Assembly (NCBI RefSeq): GCF_013432195.1
Contig: NZ_JACCDB010000002.1
Location: forward strand, 62,001 to 126,000
DNA from: Tepidicella baoligensis
GTDB taxonomy: Bacteria; Pseudomonadota; Gammaproteobacteria; Burkholderiales; Burkholderiaceae_C
Length of the DNA: 64,000 bases
Direction: 5' to 3'
Below, piece by piece: positions 1 through 7,774 of the stretch (positions are counted from its first letter, which is position 1; the number at the start of each line of letters is the position of its first letter). The position numbers were made by a program, and so were the translations under genes. The notes under the pieces are model-generated. The model ran no database searches, was not told the origin of the DNA, and saw only the letters and a program-made list of their open reading frames with translations.

Positions 1-49
1 CTTGCAGAAAGTCTTTCACTTCATGTTCCTCATGCTGATGGATGGGCAT
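1..49 (-). CDS. 5' fragment of an unidentified gene running off the left edge
   Basis: An ATG at 49-47 on the minus strand opens a frame that stays open to the window edge; the visible peptide is MPIHQHEEHEVKDFLQ. Sixteen residues are too few to name a family. The reason for calling it is context: a candidate Pho box on the same strand at 106-89 points towards it, with a CACCAT hexamer ten bases further on where a -10 would lie. There is no strong Shine-Dalgarno. It would be transcribed divergently from the glycosyltransferase. The upstream contig is needed to identify it. Confidence 0.35.
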   Translation of the reverse strand, partial: MPIHQHEEHEVKDFLQ

Positions 50-88
50 GCCCCGACCGGGGCACAAGCGCGATGGTGCGCAGCCCCT

Positions 89-106
89 GTGAAATCGGCG
101 TGACAG
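89..106 (-). promoter_or_regulatory. candidate Pho box for the left-edge gene
   Basis: Read on the minus strand the site is CTGTCAC-GCCG-ATTTCAC, two heptamers separated by four bases as in the PhoB consensus CTGTCAT-N4-CTGTCAT. The first heptamer is a full match (C or T allowed last) and the second has two mismatches. CACCAT lies ten bases downstream. It is weaker than the box at 161-178. Confidence 0.4.
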
Positions 107-160
107 CCAGCCCCTCGTCATGCCGCTGCCGCAGACCCGCGCCACATCAGGGACACCACT

Positions 161-178
161 CTGTCACACGGCTGTTAT
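161..178 (+). promoter_or_regulatory. Pho box upstream of the glycosyltransferase
   Basis: CTGTCACACGGCTGTTAT has the exact 7+4+7 layout of a PhoB site. The first heptamer matches fully and the second (CTGTTAT) differs at one base. Degenerate heptamers continue upstream at the same 11-bp step (GGGACAC at 150-156, GCGCCAC at 139-145). GACCAT lies ten bases downstream (189-194), where a PhoB-dependent promoter has its -10, so the transcript would start close to the ATG at 201. The box also rules out the upstream in-frame starts at 120 and 177. Confidence 0.65.
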
Positions 179-200
179 GAAGGGGCCCGACCATGCGGCC

Positions 201-1457
201 ATGAACAGCCCCGCTCAACCCCCACTCCACATCGAAAACTATCCGCCACCGCAGCGCTCGCTGCGCATCGCGGTCGTGACCGAGACTTACCCGCCCGAGG
301 TCAATGGCGTGGCCTTGACGGTGGACCGGCTGGTGCGCGGGCTACAGGCGCGCAACCACGAGCTGCAGGTGATCCGGCCACGCCAGGCACCCATGGACCG
401 GCCGGGCATGGCCGAGGGCTTCGAGCAGGTGCTGCTGCGCGGACTGCCCATCCCCCGCTACCCGCACCTGCGCATGGGCCTGCCGGCGAAAAAAACGCTG
501 CTGCAAATCTGGTCCCTGCGTCGGCCCGACCTGGTGCACATCGCCACCGAGGGGCCGCTGGGCTGGTCGGCCCTGCAGGCGGCCCGCAAGCTCAAGCTGC
601 CGATCAGCAGCGACTTCCGCACCAACTTTCACGCCTACAGCCGCCATTACGGCGCCGCATGGCTCCACAAACCCATTGCCGCCTACCTGCGCAAGTTCCA
701 CAACAGCGCGCACTGCACCATGGTGCCGACCCCGAGCCTGCAGGCCGAGTTGAGCGCCCTGGGCTTCGAACGCCTGCTGGTCGTGGCACGTGGCGTGGAC
801 ACACAGCGCTTCCATCCAGGGCACCGCAGCGAAGCCCTGCGCGCCCATTGGGGGGTGGAACCGAGCGACTGTGTGGCGCTCTCGGTGGGCCGTCTGGCCG
901 CGGAAAAAAACCTATCTCTGCTGGTGCGTGCCTACCAAGGCATGAAACAGGTCAACCCGCGGGTGAAGCTGGTGGTGGTGGGTGACGGCCCCGAGCGCGA
1001 TACCCTGCAGGCCGCGTGTCCCGACGCGCTGCTGGTGGGCGCCAAACGTGACGCCGAGCTGGCCATGCACTACGCCAGCGCCGACGTGTTCCTTTTTCCC
1101 AGTCTGACGGAAACCTACGGCAACGTCACGCCCGAAGCGCTGGCCAGCGGCTTGGCCGTGCTGGCCTTTGACTGCGCCGCGGCTGCCGAACTCATCCGTC
1201 ATGGCCACAACGGCCTGCTGGTGCCGGTGGACGATGCGGACGCCTTCGTTCGCCGGGCCCAGGACCTCGCGACGCAGCCGGCGCTGGTCCGCAGCCTGCG
1301 CCTGGGTGCACGCGCCACCACGCAAACCCTGGACTGGGCGCATATCGTCACTCAGGTGGAGGCGATCTGGCTGCGCCTGCTCCAGGCGCATGCCAGCGGA
1401 GCCGATGATCTCATGCAGCGCGAAGTTCGCTGGCAGCAACCGGCATCGGGGCTGTGA
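201..1457 (+). CDS. agt: GT4 glycosyltransferase, Agt-like (glycolipid synthesis)
   Basis: A 418-residue GT-B fold glycosyltransferase of family GT4. The N-terminal Rossmann half opens with [16 protein letters not shown], and the C-terminal nucleotide-sugar site carries [19 protein letters not shown] near residues 297-315 with the E-x7-E pair. This subfamily includes the diacylglycerol glycosyltransferases (Agt) that make mono-glucosyl or glucuronosyl diacylglycerol during phosphate starvation, and also MgtA-like mannosyltransferases, so the substrate is inferred from context: a Pho box in front, a PlcP-like phosphoesterase and an OlsB-like enzyme nearby, and UDP-glucose dehydrogenase next door. 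The start at 201 was chosen because upstream starts would overlap the Pho box. The 3' end overlaps the convergent ugd by 47 bp. Confidence 0.75.
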   Translation: MNSPAQPPLHIENYPPPQRSLRIAVVTETYPPEVNGVALTVDRLVRGLQARNHELQVIRPRQAPMDRPGMAEGFEQVLLRGLPIPRYPHLRMGLPAKKTLLQIWSLRRPDLVHIATEGPLGWSALQAARKLKLPISSDFRTNFHAYSRHYGAAWLHKPIAAYLRKFHNSAHCTMVPTPSLQAELSALGFERLLVVARGVDTQRFHPGHRSEALRAHWGVEPSDCVALSVGRLAAEKNLSLLVRAYQGMKQVNPRVKLVVVGDGPERDTLQAACPDALLVGAKRDAELAMHYASADVFLFPSLTETYGNVTPEALASGLAVLAFDCAAAAELIRHGHNGLLVPVDDADAFVRRAQDLATQPALVRSLRLGARATTQTLDWAHIVTQVEAIWLRLLQAHASGADDLMQREVRWQQPASGL

Positions 1458-2844
1458 GCCCCAGCCGCGCCACCCCCAGGGCATTGCGACGGCCGATGCC
1501 CAGGTAGGTCACGCCCAGCGACTGCAGCACCTGCGGATCGTACAGATTGCGCCCGTCCAGGATCAGCGGGTCTCGCATCAAGGCGCGCATGCGAGCGAAA
1601 TCGGGGCTGTGGAAGCATTTCCACTCGGTCAGAATCAGCAGCGCATCAGCCCCCTGCAGCACCCCCTCCGCCGCATCGCCGACATGCAAGCGTTGCAACA
1701 GCGCCGGTGTCGAAGCCAGATCCTCGGCGAGCACGCGGCGTGCCTCGGTGGTCGCCACAGGGTCGAAAGCCGCTACATCGGCCCCGCGCTCGAGCAGCTC
1801 ACGTATCACGACCCGGCTCGGCGCTTCACGCATGTCGTTGGTGTTGGGCTTGAACGACAAGCCCCAGACAGCGAACCGGCGTCCGCTCAAGTCCTCTCCC
1901 ATGAGTTGCACCACCCGTTTCACCAGTTGCCGTTTCTGCGCCCGGTTCACCGCCTCCACAGCGCTGACCACCCGCATCGGCGTGCCTTGCTCCATGGCGG
2001 TGTGCATGAGTGCCCGGGTGTCTTTGGGAAAACAGCTGCCTCCATAGCCGGTGCCGGCATACAGGAAACTGTGGCCGATGCGCCGGTCCGAACCGATGCC
2101 GCGCCGCACCGCGTCGATGTCCGCCCCCACCTGATCGGCCAGCAGGGCCATCTCGTTCATGAAGGAAATGCGGGTTGCGAGCATCGCGTTGGCGGCGTAC
2201 TTGGTCAGCTCCGCGCTGGGCACGTCCATCCACACCGTGCGTTCGTGGTGGCGGTTGAACGGCGCGTACAACTGGCTCATGCACTCCCGGGCCCGTGCCC
2301 CCGCCGCCCCAGGCGGCACGCCGATGACGATGCGGTCCGGGCGCATGAAATCCTCAATCGCCGCACCTTCCTTCAAAAACTCCGGGTTCGACACCACGGT
2401 GAAATCCAGCGCTTCGTGCCCTCGGGCCACCAGGCCTTGCCGGATCGTGTCGGCCACTGCGGCACCGGTGCCCACCGGCACGGTGGACTTGTTCACCACC
2501 ACCAGCGGTCGCTGCAGATGCTGCCCGATCTGGCGCGCCACCGCGAGCACGTGCTGCAAGTCGGCCGAGCCGTCCTCCTGGGGCGGGGTGCCCACGGCAA
2601 TGAACAGCACCTCGGCGTGGTCCACGCCCTGCGCCATGGAGGTGGTGAACCGCAGCCGGCCCGCTGCCTGATTGCGCTGCACCAGCTCGTCCAGCCCCGG
2701 CTCATAGATCGGCACACCACCCGCCTGCAACAGCACCACACGGGCCTGGTCATGATCCACACCCACCACCCGATGCCCCAGCTCCGCCAAGCAAGCGGCC
2801 GTCACCAGCCCCACATAACCTGCGCCCACCACCGTCACGTTCAT
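1411..2844 (-). CDS. ugd: UDP-glucose 6-dehydrogenase
   Basis: A full-length 477-residue UDP-glucose/GDP-mannose dehydrogenase that oxidises UDP-glucose to UDP-glucuronate with two NAD+. The N-terminal NAD site is VVGAGYVGL, and the catalytic cysteine lies in [10 protein letters not shown] near residue 271. The UDP-binding C-terminal domain is present. An AAAGGAG Shine-Dalgarno precedes the ATG. UDP-glucuronate commonly feeds capsule or exopolysaccharide, but here the gene faces a lipid glycosyltransferase and has its own array of Pho heptamers, so supply for glucuronosyl-diacylglycerol is a reasonable inference. Confidence 0.93.
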   Translation of the reverse strand: MNVTVVGAGYVGLVTAACLAELGHRVVGVDHDQARVVLLQAGGVPIYEPGLDELVQRNQAAGRLRFTTSMAQGVDHAEVLFIAVGTPPQEDGSADLQHVLAVARQIGQHLQRPLVVVNKSTVPVGTGAAVADTIRQGLVARGHEALDFTVVSNPEFLKEGAAIEDFMRPDRIVIGVPPGAAGARARECMSQLYAPFNRHHERTVWMDVPSAELTKYAANAMLATRISFMNEMALLADQVGADIDAVRRGIGSDRRIGHSFLYAGTGYGGSCFPKDTRALMHTAMEQGTPMRVVSAVEAVNRAQKRQLVKRVVQLMGEDLSGRRFAVWGLSFKPNTNDMREAPSRVVIRELLERGADVAAFDPVATTEARRVLAEDLASTPALLQRLHVGDAAEGVLQGADALLILTEWKCFHSPDFARMRALMRDPLILDGRNLYDPQVLQSLGVTYLGIGRRNALGVARLGLTAPMPVAASELRAA

Positions 2845-2887
2845 GGTCTGCTCCTTTCATGCATGCCAACCATGCTGGAGCCACTGC

Positions 2888-2927
2888 GTGGCAGTGGCAT
2901 GGCAACCCCATGACAGTGGCGTGACTG
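2888..2927 (-). promoter_or_regulatory. four-heptamer Pho box array for ugd
   Basis: On the minus strand four heptamers follow at an exact 11-bp step: CAGTCAC, CTGTCAT, TTGCCAT, CTGCCAC. The second is a perfect PhoB half-site, the first and fourth differ at one base, the third at two. CAGCAT lies ten bases beyond the last unit (2877-2872), the position of the -10 in PhoB-dependent promoters. The array lies about 45-85 bp upstream of the ugd start. Confidence 0.6.
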
Positions 2928-2937
2928 ACGAATCTGG

Positions 2938-2977
2938 TCGTCATGGTTTTTTCATCGAAACGCCATGGCAACGACAC
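2938..2977 (+). promoter_or_regulatory. degenerate Pho-like array for the OlsB-like gene
   Basis: Heptamers on the plus strand at an 11-bp step: TCGTCAT, TTTTCAT, ACGCCAT, ACGACAC. Each deviates from CTGTCAT at two or more positions, so this is weak alone, but the CA(T/C) ends keep phase. AAGAAT (2988-2993, four of six -10 matches) follows after ten bases and the AAAGGAG ribosome site comes next. Confidence 0.35.
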
Positions 2978-3016
2978 ACGCGAGGCGAAGAATCGGCACA
3001 GCCAAAGGAGTTCCCC

Positions 3017-3868
3017 ATGAGCGACCTGTCCGTCCTCGATCACATGCGCCACCCGGTCCTGCCGCTGAGCAGTGGACCCGCCGCCTTGCCAGGCCTGGCG
3101 CCCACGGCACACAAACCTTCCAGCCCCCAGCCCGAACTCCTGGTGACCTGGGCCCGGCACCTGGATGAAGTCCGAGCCGCCCAACGGCTGCGTTACGACG
3201 TGTTTGCCGGCGAAATGGGCGCACGGCTGCCACAAACCCTGCCCGGACACGACATCGACCTGTTCGACGATTACTGCGAACACCTGCTGGTGCGCGACGC
3301 TTCCACACTGGAAGTGATCGGCACCTACCGCGTGCTCACGCCGGCCCAGGCCAAACGCGTGGGAGGCTTCTACAGCGACACCGAGTTCGACCTCACCCGC
3401 CTGCGTTTCCTGCGCGAACAGATGGTCGAACTCGGGCGCAGCTGCGTCCACCCCGACCACCGCCACGGCGGCGTCATCCTGGCCCTGTGGGGGGCTCTGG
3501 CCGAATTCATGGCGCGCAACCGGCTCGACACCATGATCGGCTGCGCCAGCATCCCCATGCAGCATCAGGGCAGCCACGGCGCAGTCAGCGATGGCCACGC
3601 CGCCGCCAGCATCTGGCGCCAGGTCCGCGACAAGCACCTGGCCTCGATCGAATACCACGTGCGCCCGCGCCTGCCCCTGCCGGTAGATCGGCTCGACGAC
3701 TCTTTGCCCATTGAGCCCCCCGCGCTCATCAAGGGCTACCTGCGCCTGGGCGCCAAGGTGCTCGGCCCCCCGGCCTGGGACCCTGACTTCAACGCCGCCG
3801 ACCTGCCCATGATGATGCGCCTGGCCGACATGCCTGCGCGCTACCGCAAACACTTTCTGGGGGCTTGA
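3017..3868 (+). CDS. olsB: OlsB-like GNAT acyltransferase (ornithine lipid synthesis)
   Basis: A 283-residue protein of the GNAT group typified by L-ornithine N-alpha-acyltransferase OlsB, which transfers a 3-hydroxyacyl chain from ACP to ornithine to give lyso-ornithine lipid. Recognisable blocks are the RLRYDVF region after a variable N-terminus, EVIGTYRVLTPAQA, and MVELGRSCVHPDHR with the acyl-donor loop. The start at 3017 has AAAGGAG six bases upstream; longer in-frame starts run into the ugd promoter region. The stop overlaps the next gene's start (TGATG). No olsA acyltransferase is adjacent, so the second acylation would be encoded elsewhere. Related GNAT proteins are sometimes labelled haemolysins. 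Confidence 0.75.
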   Translation: MSDLSVLDHMRHPVLPLSSGPAALPGLAPTAHKPSSPQPELLVTWARHLDEVRAAQRLRYDVFAGEMGARLPQTLPGHDIDLFDDYCEHLLVRDASTLEVIGTYRVLTPAQAKRVGGFYSDTEFDLTRLRFLREQMVELGRSCVHPDHRHGGVILALWGALAEFMARNRLDTMIGCASIPMQHQGSHGAVSDGHAAASIWRQVRDKHLASIEYHVRPRLPLPVDRLDDSLPIEPPALIKGYLRLGAKVLGPPAWDPDFNAADLPMMMRLADMPARYRKHFLGA

Positions 3869-4794
3869 TGCGCAACAGCTTCGTTGGCAACGGGCCCTTG
3901 CCTGGGCACCCTCCACGACAGTCTGATCTCGCCGCCCACGTGACGGATACTTGGCGTTCACCACTTGACAGCGACGATGACCCGGACGAGCCCCTGCCAC
4001 CTGCAGGTCAACGCCTGCGGGCCGTCTTCATTTCCGACGTGCACCTGGGCACCCCCGGCTGCCAGGCCAAGGCCCTGCTGGCCTTCCTCAAGGCCCATCC
4101 CAGCGACAAGCTCTACCTGATCGGCGACATCATTGACGGCTGGCAACTGCGCCGCAAGTGGTACTGGCCGCAGAGCCACAACGATGTGGTCCAGAAAATC
4201 CTGCGTCGCGCCCGCAAAGGCTGCAAGGTCATTTTCGTGCCCGGCAACCACGACGAATTCGCACGCCATTTCGTCGGTCATAAATTCGGCGGCGTGGATG
4301 TGGTTGAAGACGCGGTCCACACCACCGCCGACGGGCGCAAGCTTTGGATCATCCACGGCGATCACTTCGACGGCGTGATCCAATACGCCAAATGGCTGGC
4401 CTATCTGGGCGACAACCTCTACGAGCTCACCCTGCGGCTGAACACACACCTGAATTCCTGGCGTGCCCGTCTGGGTCTGCCCTACTGGTCGCTGTCGCAA
4501 TACCTCAAACACCGCGTCAAGAGCGCGCTCAACTACGTGCTCCAGTTCGAAGGGGCGGTGGCAGCCGAAGCCCGCAAGCGGGGACTCGACGGCGTGGTCT
4601 GCGGCCACATCCACCGCGCGGAGATGCGCGACATAGACGGCACCCTCTATTGCAACGACGGCGACTGGGTCGAAAGCCTCACCGGTATCGTCGAGCACCC
4701 TGACGGCCGACTCGAGATCGTGCAATGGGGCGCCTCATCCAAGACCATGAAAACCCTGGCTCCCCGTCCAACCACTGCGGTGCCATTCCGCTGA
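3868..4794 (+). CDS. plcP: PlcP-like metallophosphoesterase (phospholipid turnover)
   Basis: A 308-residue calcineurin-type metallophosphoesterase with all metal motifs: ISDVHLG near residue 54, GDIID near 85, GNHDE near 124, GDHFD near 163 and GHIH near 245. It belongs to the LpxH-like group often annotated UDP-2,3-diacylglucosamine pyrophosphatase, but the same group holds PlcP, a phospholipase C that releases diacylglycerol from membrane phospholipids during phosphate starvation and is often encoded next to agt. Context favours PlcP over LpxH: OlsB-like gene immediately upstream with TGATG coupling, Agt-like gene 2.4 kb away, Pho boxes around. A TTG at 3865 is possible, but ATG at 3868 is preferred. 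Confidence 0.75.
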   Translation: MRNSFVGNGPLPGHPPRQSDLAAHVTDTWRSPLDSDDDPDEPLPPAGQRLRAVFISDVHLGTPGCQAKALLAFLKAHPSDKLYLIGDIIDGWQLRRKWYWPQSHNDVVQKILRRARKGCKVIFVPGNHDEFARHFVGHKFGGVDVVEDAVHTTADGRKLWIIHGDHFDGVIQYAKWLAYLGDNLYELTLRLNTHLNSWRARLGLPYWSLSQYLKHRVKSALNYVLQFEGAVAAEARKRGLDGVVCGHIHRAEMRDIDGTLYCNDGDWVESLTGIVEHPDGRLEIVQWGASSKTMKTLAPRPTTAVPFR

Positions 4795-4807
4795 ACCCGA
4801 TAGATGA

Positions 4808-4825
4808 TTGACACAAAAATGTCAC
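4808..4825 (+). promoter_or_regulatory. candidate Pho box and -10 for arsC
   Basis: TTGACAC-AAAA-ATGTCAC has 7+4+7 spacing with two mismatches in the first heptamer and one in the second. TAGCAT (4836-4841, four of six -10 matches) follows after exactly ten bases, the geometry of PhoB-activated promoters where the box replaces the -35. Arsenate enters through phosphate transporters, so PHO control of arsC would make sense. Confidence 0.5.
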
Positions 4826-4868
4826 ACACCCTGCCTAGCATGCGGTTTTTATCCCGAGAGACGGCCCC

Positions 4869-5390
4869 GTGAGTGAACCGATCAAAGTCCTGTTCCTGTG
4901 CGCGCACAACGCCGCCCGCAGCATCATGGCCGAGGCCATCCTGAACCACTTGGGCGGGCACCGTTTTCGGGCGTTTTCGGCCGGTACGCATGCGCGCCCC
5001 GACCATCGCCCCCACCCCATGGCCTTGGCAGCCCTGCACAGTGCCGGCATCGACACCGCCGGGCTGCGCAGCAAGAACTGGGCTGAGTTCAGCCAGCCCG
5101 ACTCGCCCCATCTCGACCTCATCATCACCGTCTGCAACATAGCCGCTGGCGAACCCTGCCCGGCCTGGCCCGGCCATCCGGCCACCGCCCACTGGGGCTA
5201 CCCCGACCCCACGCTGGTCGAAGGCACCGAGGAAGAACGGCTGCACGCCTTCAAGCAAACCATGCACGCCCTGCATCAACGCATGGAACTGCTCGTGAAT
5301 CTGCCGATGAGCCGGGTCGATCGTCTGGTGCTGGAAACCGAGGCTCGCCGCCTGGCTGCTTCAGCCCAAGGTGCGGATCGCACGTCCTGA
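4869..5390 (+). CDS. arsC: arsenate reductase, low-molecular-weight phosphatase fold
   Basis: A 173-residue member of the low-molecular-weight tyrosine phosphatase/ArsC family. The P-loop is CAHNAARS starting at Cys11, the attacking cysteine. A second block, VCNIAAGEPCPAWPGHP with HWGYPDP, matches thioredoxin-linked ArsC, which normally reads VCDNAAGE and uses downstream cysteines for the disulfide cascade. It would reduce arsenate to arsenite for export. No arsR, arsB or acr3 is adjacent; instead it sits behind a candidate Pho box. The start is GTG with a weak ribosome site. It overlaps the next gene by 20 bp. Some proteins of this type are really phosphatases. Confidence 0.75.
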   Translation: MSEPIKVLFLCAHNAARSIMAEAILNHLGGHRFRAFSAGTHARPDHRPHPMALAALHSAGIDTAGLRSKNWAEFSQPDSPHLDLIITVCNIAAGEPCPAWPGHPATAHWGYPDPTLVEGTEEERLHAFKQTMHALHQRMELLVNLPMSRVDRLVLETEARRLAASAQGADRTS

Positions 5391-6255
5391 GCATTGGGGC
5401 CTGCGGCGTACGCTGGCCATTGGACTGACTGGCGGTCTGCTGTTGGGCATGACCGCCCTGGGCGTAGCCCAGATCACCTGGGCGGTCGGACCATGGTATC
5501 CCGTCTGGCTACGGGTGGCCGGTGCCCTCATGGTGGCCACCGGTTTCTGGAGCGCGAGCTGGGTGTGGATCGCCTTCCTGAACGCTGAACGCCGGGTGCA
5601 GGAAGGTCTGAGCCTGCCTCGGGGCATCGCGGGTTTTGCCACCAACTGCCTGGTCGCCCTGATCGTGCCACTGCTCATAGGCCACCAGCTGCATGGCATG
5701 CTGTACGCTTGGCATGCGCACCACTTCACGCCCACGCCCACCGCCGAATTACGCCTCCTGCCTGAGCGCAACCCAGACGGCAGCGACGTGCTCGAACTCT
5801 ACGGCCCCATGGGCATCGGCACCACCCACAAGCTGCAACACTGGCTGGCGCAATACCCCTGGGTGCGCACCCTGCAACTCGACAGTCCGGGCGGACTGGC
5901 TCCCGAGGCCATCGGCGTGGCCCAGCTCATCCAGCTGCACCAGCTCGACACCGCCGTGGTAAGCCGCTGCGAAGGAGCCTGCATCGTGGCGTTGGCGGCC
6001 GGCTCGCGCCGCTTGGCATCGCCACAGGCCATCCTGCGTTGCCACAAGCCCTACATGCCGGTCGTGGGCGGTGCCCACACCCTCACCGCCACCGACCGCC
6101 ACCTGCTGCGCTGGCTCACGGCACAGGGTGTGGACCCGCAGCTCGCCCAGCACTGTTTTCAACGACCGGCCTGGGATGCCTACACCCCGGACCCAGAGGC
6201 ACTGCACAGCGCCTGGCTGATCACCCACTGGTTGCCAGCCCCTCAAAGCCAGTGA
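5371..6255 (+). CDS. membrane protein with ClpP/crotonase-like domain
   Basis: A 294-residue protein with about three N-terminal hydrophobic segments (near residues 13-36, 43-70 and 86-112), then a soluble domain resembling the periplasmic ClpP-like proteins of COG3904. The oxyanion-loop block LDSPGGLAPEAIGVAQLI is conserved. The block that normally reads C-x-S-A-C, with the nucleophilic serine, reads CEGACIVALAAGS, so serine is replaced by glycine and hydrolysis is doubtful. A regulatory or binding role is possible. The GTG start inside arsC lacks a clear ribosome site, so translation is probably coupled to arsC. Function unknown. Confidence 0.6.
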   Translation: MRIARPEHWGLRRTLAIGLTGGLLLGMTALGVAQITWAVGPWYPVWLRVAGALMVATGFWSASWVWIAFLNAERRVQEGLSLPRGIAGFATNCLVALIVPLLIGHQLHGMLYAWHAHHFTPTPTAELRLLPERNPDGSDVLELYGPMGIGTTHKLQHWLAQYPWVRTLQLDSPGGLAPEAIGVAQLIQLHQLDTAVVSRCEGACIVALAAGSRRLASPQAILRCHKPYMPVVGGAHTLTATDRHLLRWLTAQGVDPQLAQHCFQRPAWDAYTPDPEALHSAWLITHWLPAPQSQ

Positions 6256-6344
6256 TCAAGGCGGCTGGCAAGCTCCACCACCATACCCCCAAAAAGCGCC
6301 GTGTAGGCCATGGCCGAGGTGCCGGTCATGACAGCCCCGCCGCG

Positions 6345-7766
6345 TCAGCGAATGAACCAGCGCTGGATCATCCGGTGCACCCAACCCCCATAGGGCGGGT
6401 AAGCCAGCTTGCCGCTGTTGAAGCGGCCCTTGATGTGCACCCCCTTGGCCTTGGAAAAAGTGAGAAAGCCTTCATTCGCGTGGTAGTGCCCCATACCTGA
6501 AAGACCCACCCCACCAAAGGGCAGATCGTCCTGGGCCACGTGCATCAGGGTGTCGTTGATCGTCACCCCGCCGGAATGGGTCTGCTCCAGCACCTTGCGC
6601 TGCACCTGCCGGTCGTGGCTGAACAGGTACAAGGCCAGCGGCCGCGCCCCGCTGCGCACCCGCTCCACGGCCTGATCCAGGTCGCGGTAGGGCAGCACCG
6701 GCAGCAAGGGGCCGAAGATCTCCTCCTGCATCACCTTCATGCCGTCGTGCACGTCCAGCAGCAGGTGCAAGGGCATCTTGCGGGTGCCTTCGAAGCCCTC
6801 TCCGGCCGGGTTGCACACCTGCACCCGTGCGCCTTGCCGCACCGCGTCGTCCAGCCAGGCCTGCAAGCGCTGGTGCTGCCGCTCGTTGACGATGGCGCTG
6901 TAGTCGGGGTTCTCGCGCAGCGTGGGGTACAGGCGCGCCACCACGTGCTGCATTGCCTGCACGAAGGCGTCCTCCTGGCCCGCGGGCACCAATGCGTAGT
7001 CGGGGGCGATACAGGTCTGCCCGGCGTTGAGCATTTTGCCGAAGACGATGCTTTCGGCCGCCGCCTGCAGGGGCGCATCCGGCGCCACGATCACAGGCGA
7101 CTTGCCCCCCAGTTCCAGCGTGACCGGCGTGAGGTTCTTGGCCGCTGCCGCCATCACGATCCGGCCCACCGCCGTGGAACCGGTGAAGAGCAGATGGTCC
7201 CAGGGCTGCTGGGCAAACAGGGTGGACACATCCACCGCCCCCTCGATCACGGCCACCTCGTCCTCGTCGAAGGCGTCGGCCAGCAACGCCCGAAGCACTT
7301 GGTTGGTGGCGGGCGTGAACTCGGAGAGCTTGATCATGGCCCGGTTCCCGGCTCCCAGCGCCCCCACCAGCGGCAACAGCGCGAGCTGGATCGGGTAGTT
7401 CCACGGCACCATGATGCCCACCACCCCCAGGGGCTGGTATGCCACCCGGTTACGAGCGGGCGCAAACAGCAGGCTCACCGACCGGCGTGACGGGCGCATC
7501 CAGCGCCGCAGGTGCCGCACCGTGTGGTCGATGCCCTGCACCGTGGTCAGCACCTCGGCCATCAGCGTCTCGTCGCGCGAGCGTGCGGAAAAGTCGCGGT
7601 CCACCGCCTGCACCAGTGCCTCCCTATGCCGCAGCAGCGCCGCACGCAAGCGCTTCAAACCGGCGATGCGCTGTTCGGCCGGTGGCATGGGGAAACGGGC
7701 AAAAGCTTGGCGCTGGCGCTCGAACAGCGCCGGCAGTCTGGCCATGTCGGGAGGCATCTGGCTCAT
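6345..7766 (-). CDS. aldehyde dehydrogenase, coniferyl-aldehyde type
   Basis: A 473-residue class-3-like NAD(P)+ aldehyde dehydrogenase. The cofactor site block VPWNYPIQLALLPLVGAL, the general base in TLELGGKSP and the catalytic cysteine in AGQTCIAPDY (near residue 252) are all intact. The short N-terminus and C-terminal GRFNSGKLAYPPYG tail resemble coniferyl aldehyde dehydrogenases (CalB type), but this group also oxidises medium-chain aldehydes, so the substrate is uncertain. It starts 8 bp after the PQQ-type sugar dehydrogenase stop and is probably co-transcribed with it, which could pair periplasmic and cytoplasmic oxidation steps. Confidence 0.85.
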   Translation of the reverse strand: MSQMPPDMARLPALFERQRQAFARFPMPPAEQRIAGLKRLRAALLRHREALVQAVDRDFSARSRDETLMAEVLTTVQGIDHTVRHLRRWMRPSRRSVSLLFAPARNRVAYQPLGVVGIMVPWNYPIQLALLPLVGALGAGNRAMIKLSEFTPATNQVLRALLADAFDEDEVAVIEGAVDVSTLFAQQPWDHLLFTGSTAVGRIVMAAAAKNLTPVTLELGGKSPVIVAPDAPLQAAAESIVFGKMLNAGQTCIAPDYALVPAGQEDAFVQAMQHVVARLYPTLRENPDYSAIVNERQHQRLQAWLDDAVRQGARVQVCNPAGEGFEGTRKMPLHLLLDVHDGMKVMQEEIFGPLLPVLPYRDLDQAVERVRSGARPLALYLFSHDRQVQRKVLEQTHSGGVTINDTLMHVAQDDLPFGGVGLSGMGHYHANEGFLTFSKAKGVHIKGRFNSGKLAYPPYGGWVHRMIQRWFIR

Positions 7767-7774
7767 GGTGATGC

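Noticed and set aside
3868-4794. Annotating the phosphoesterase as LpxH
   Set aside because: Motifs do not separate LpxH from PlcP, and gene context (olsB-like, agt-like, Pho boxes) favours PlcP.
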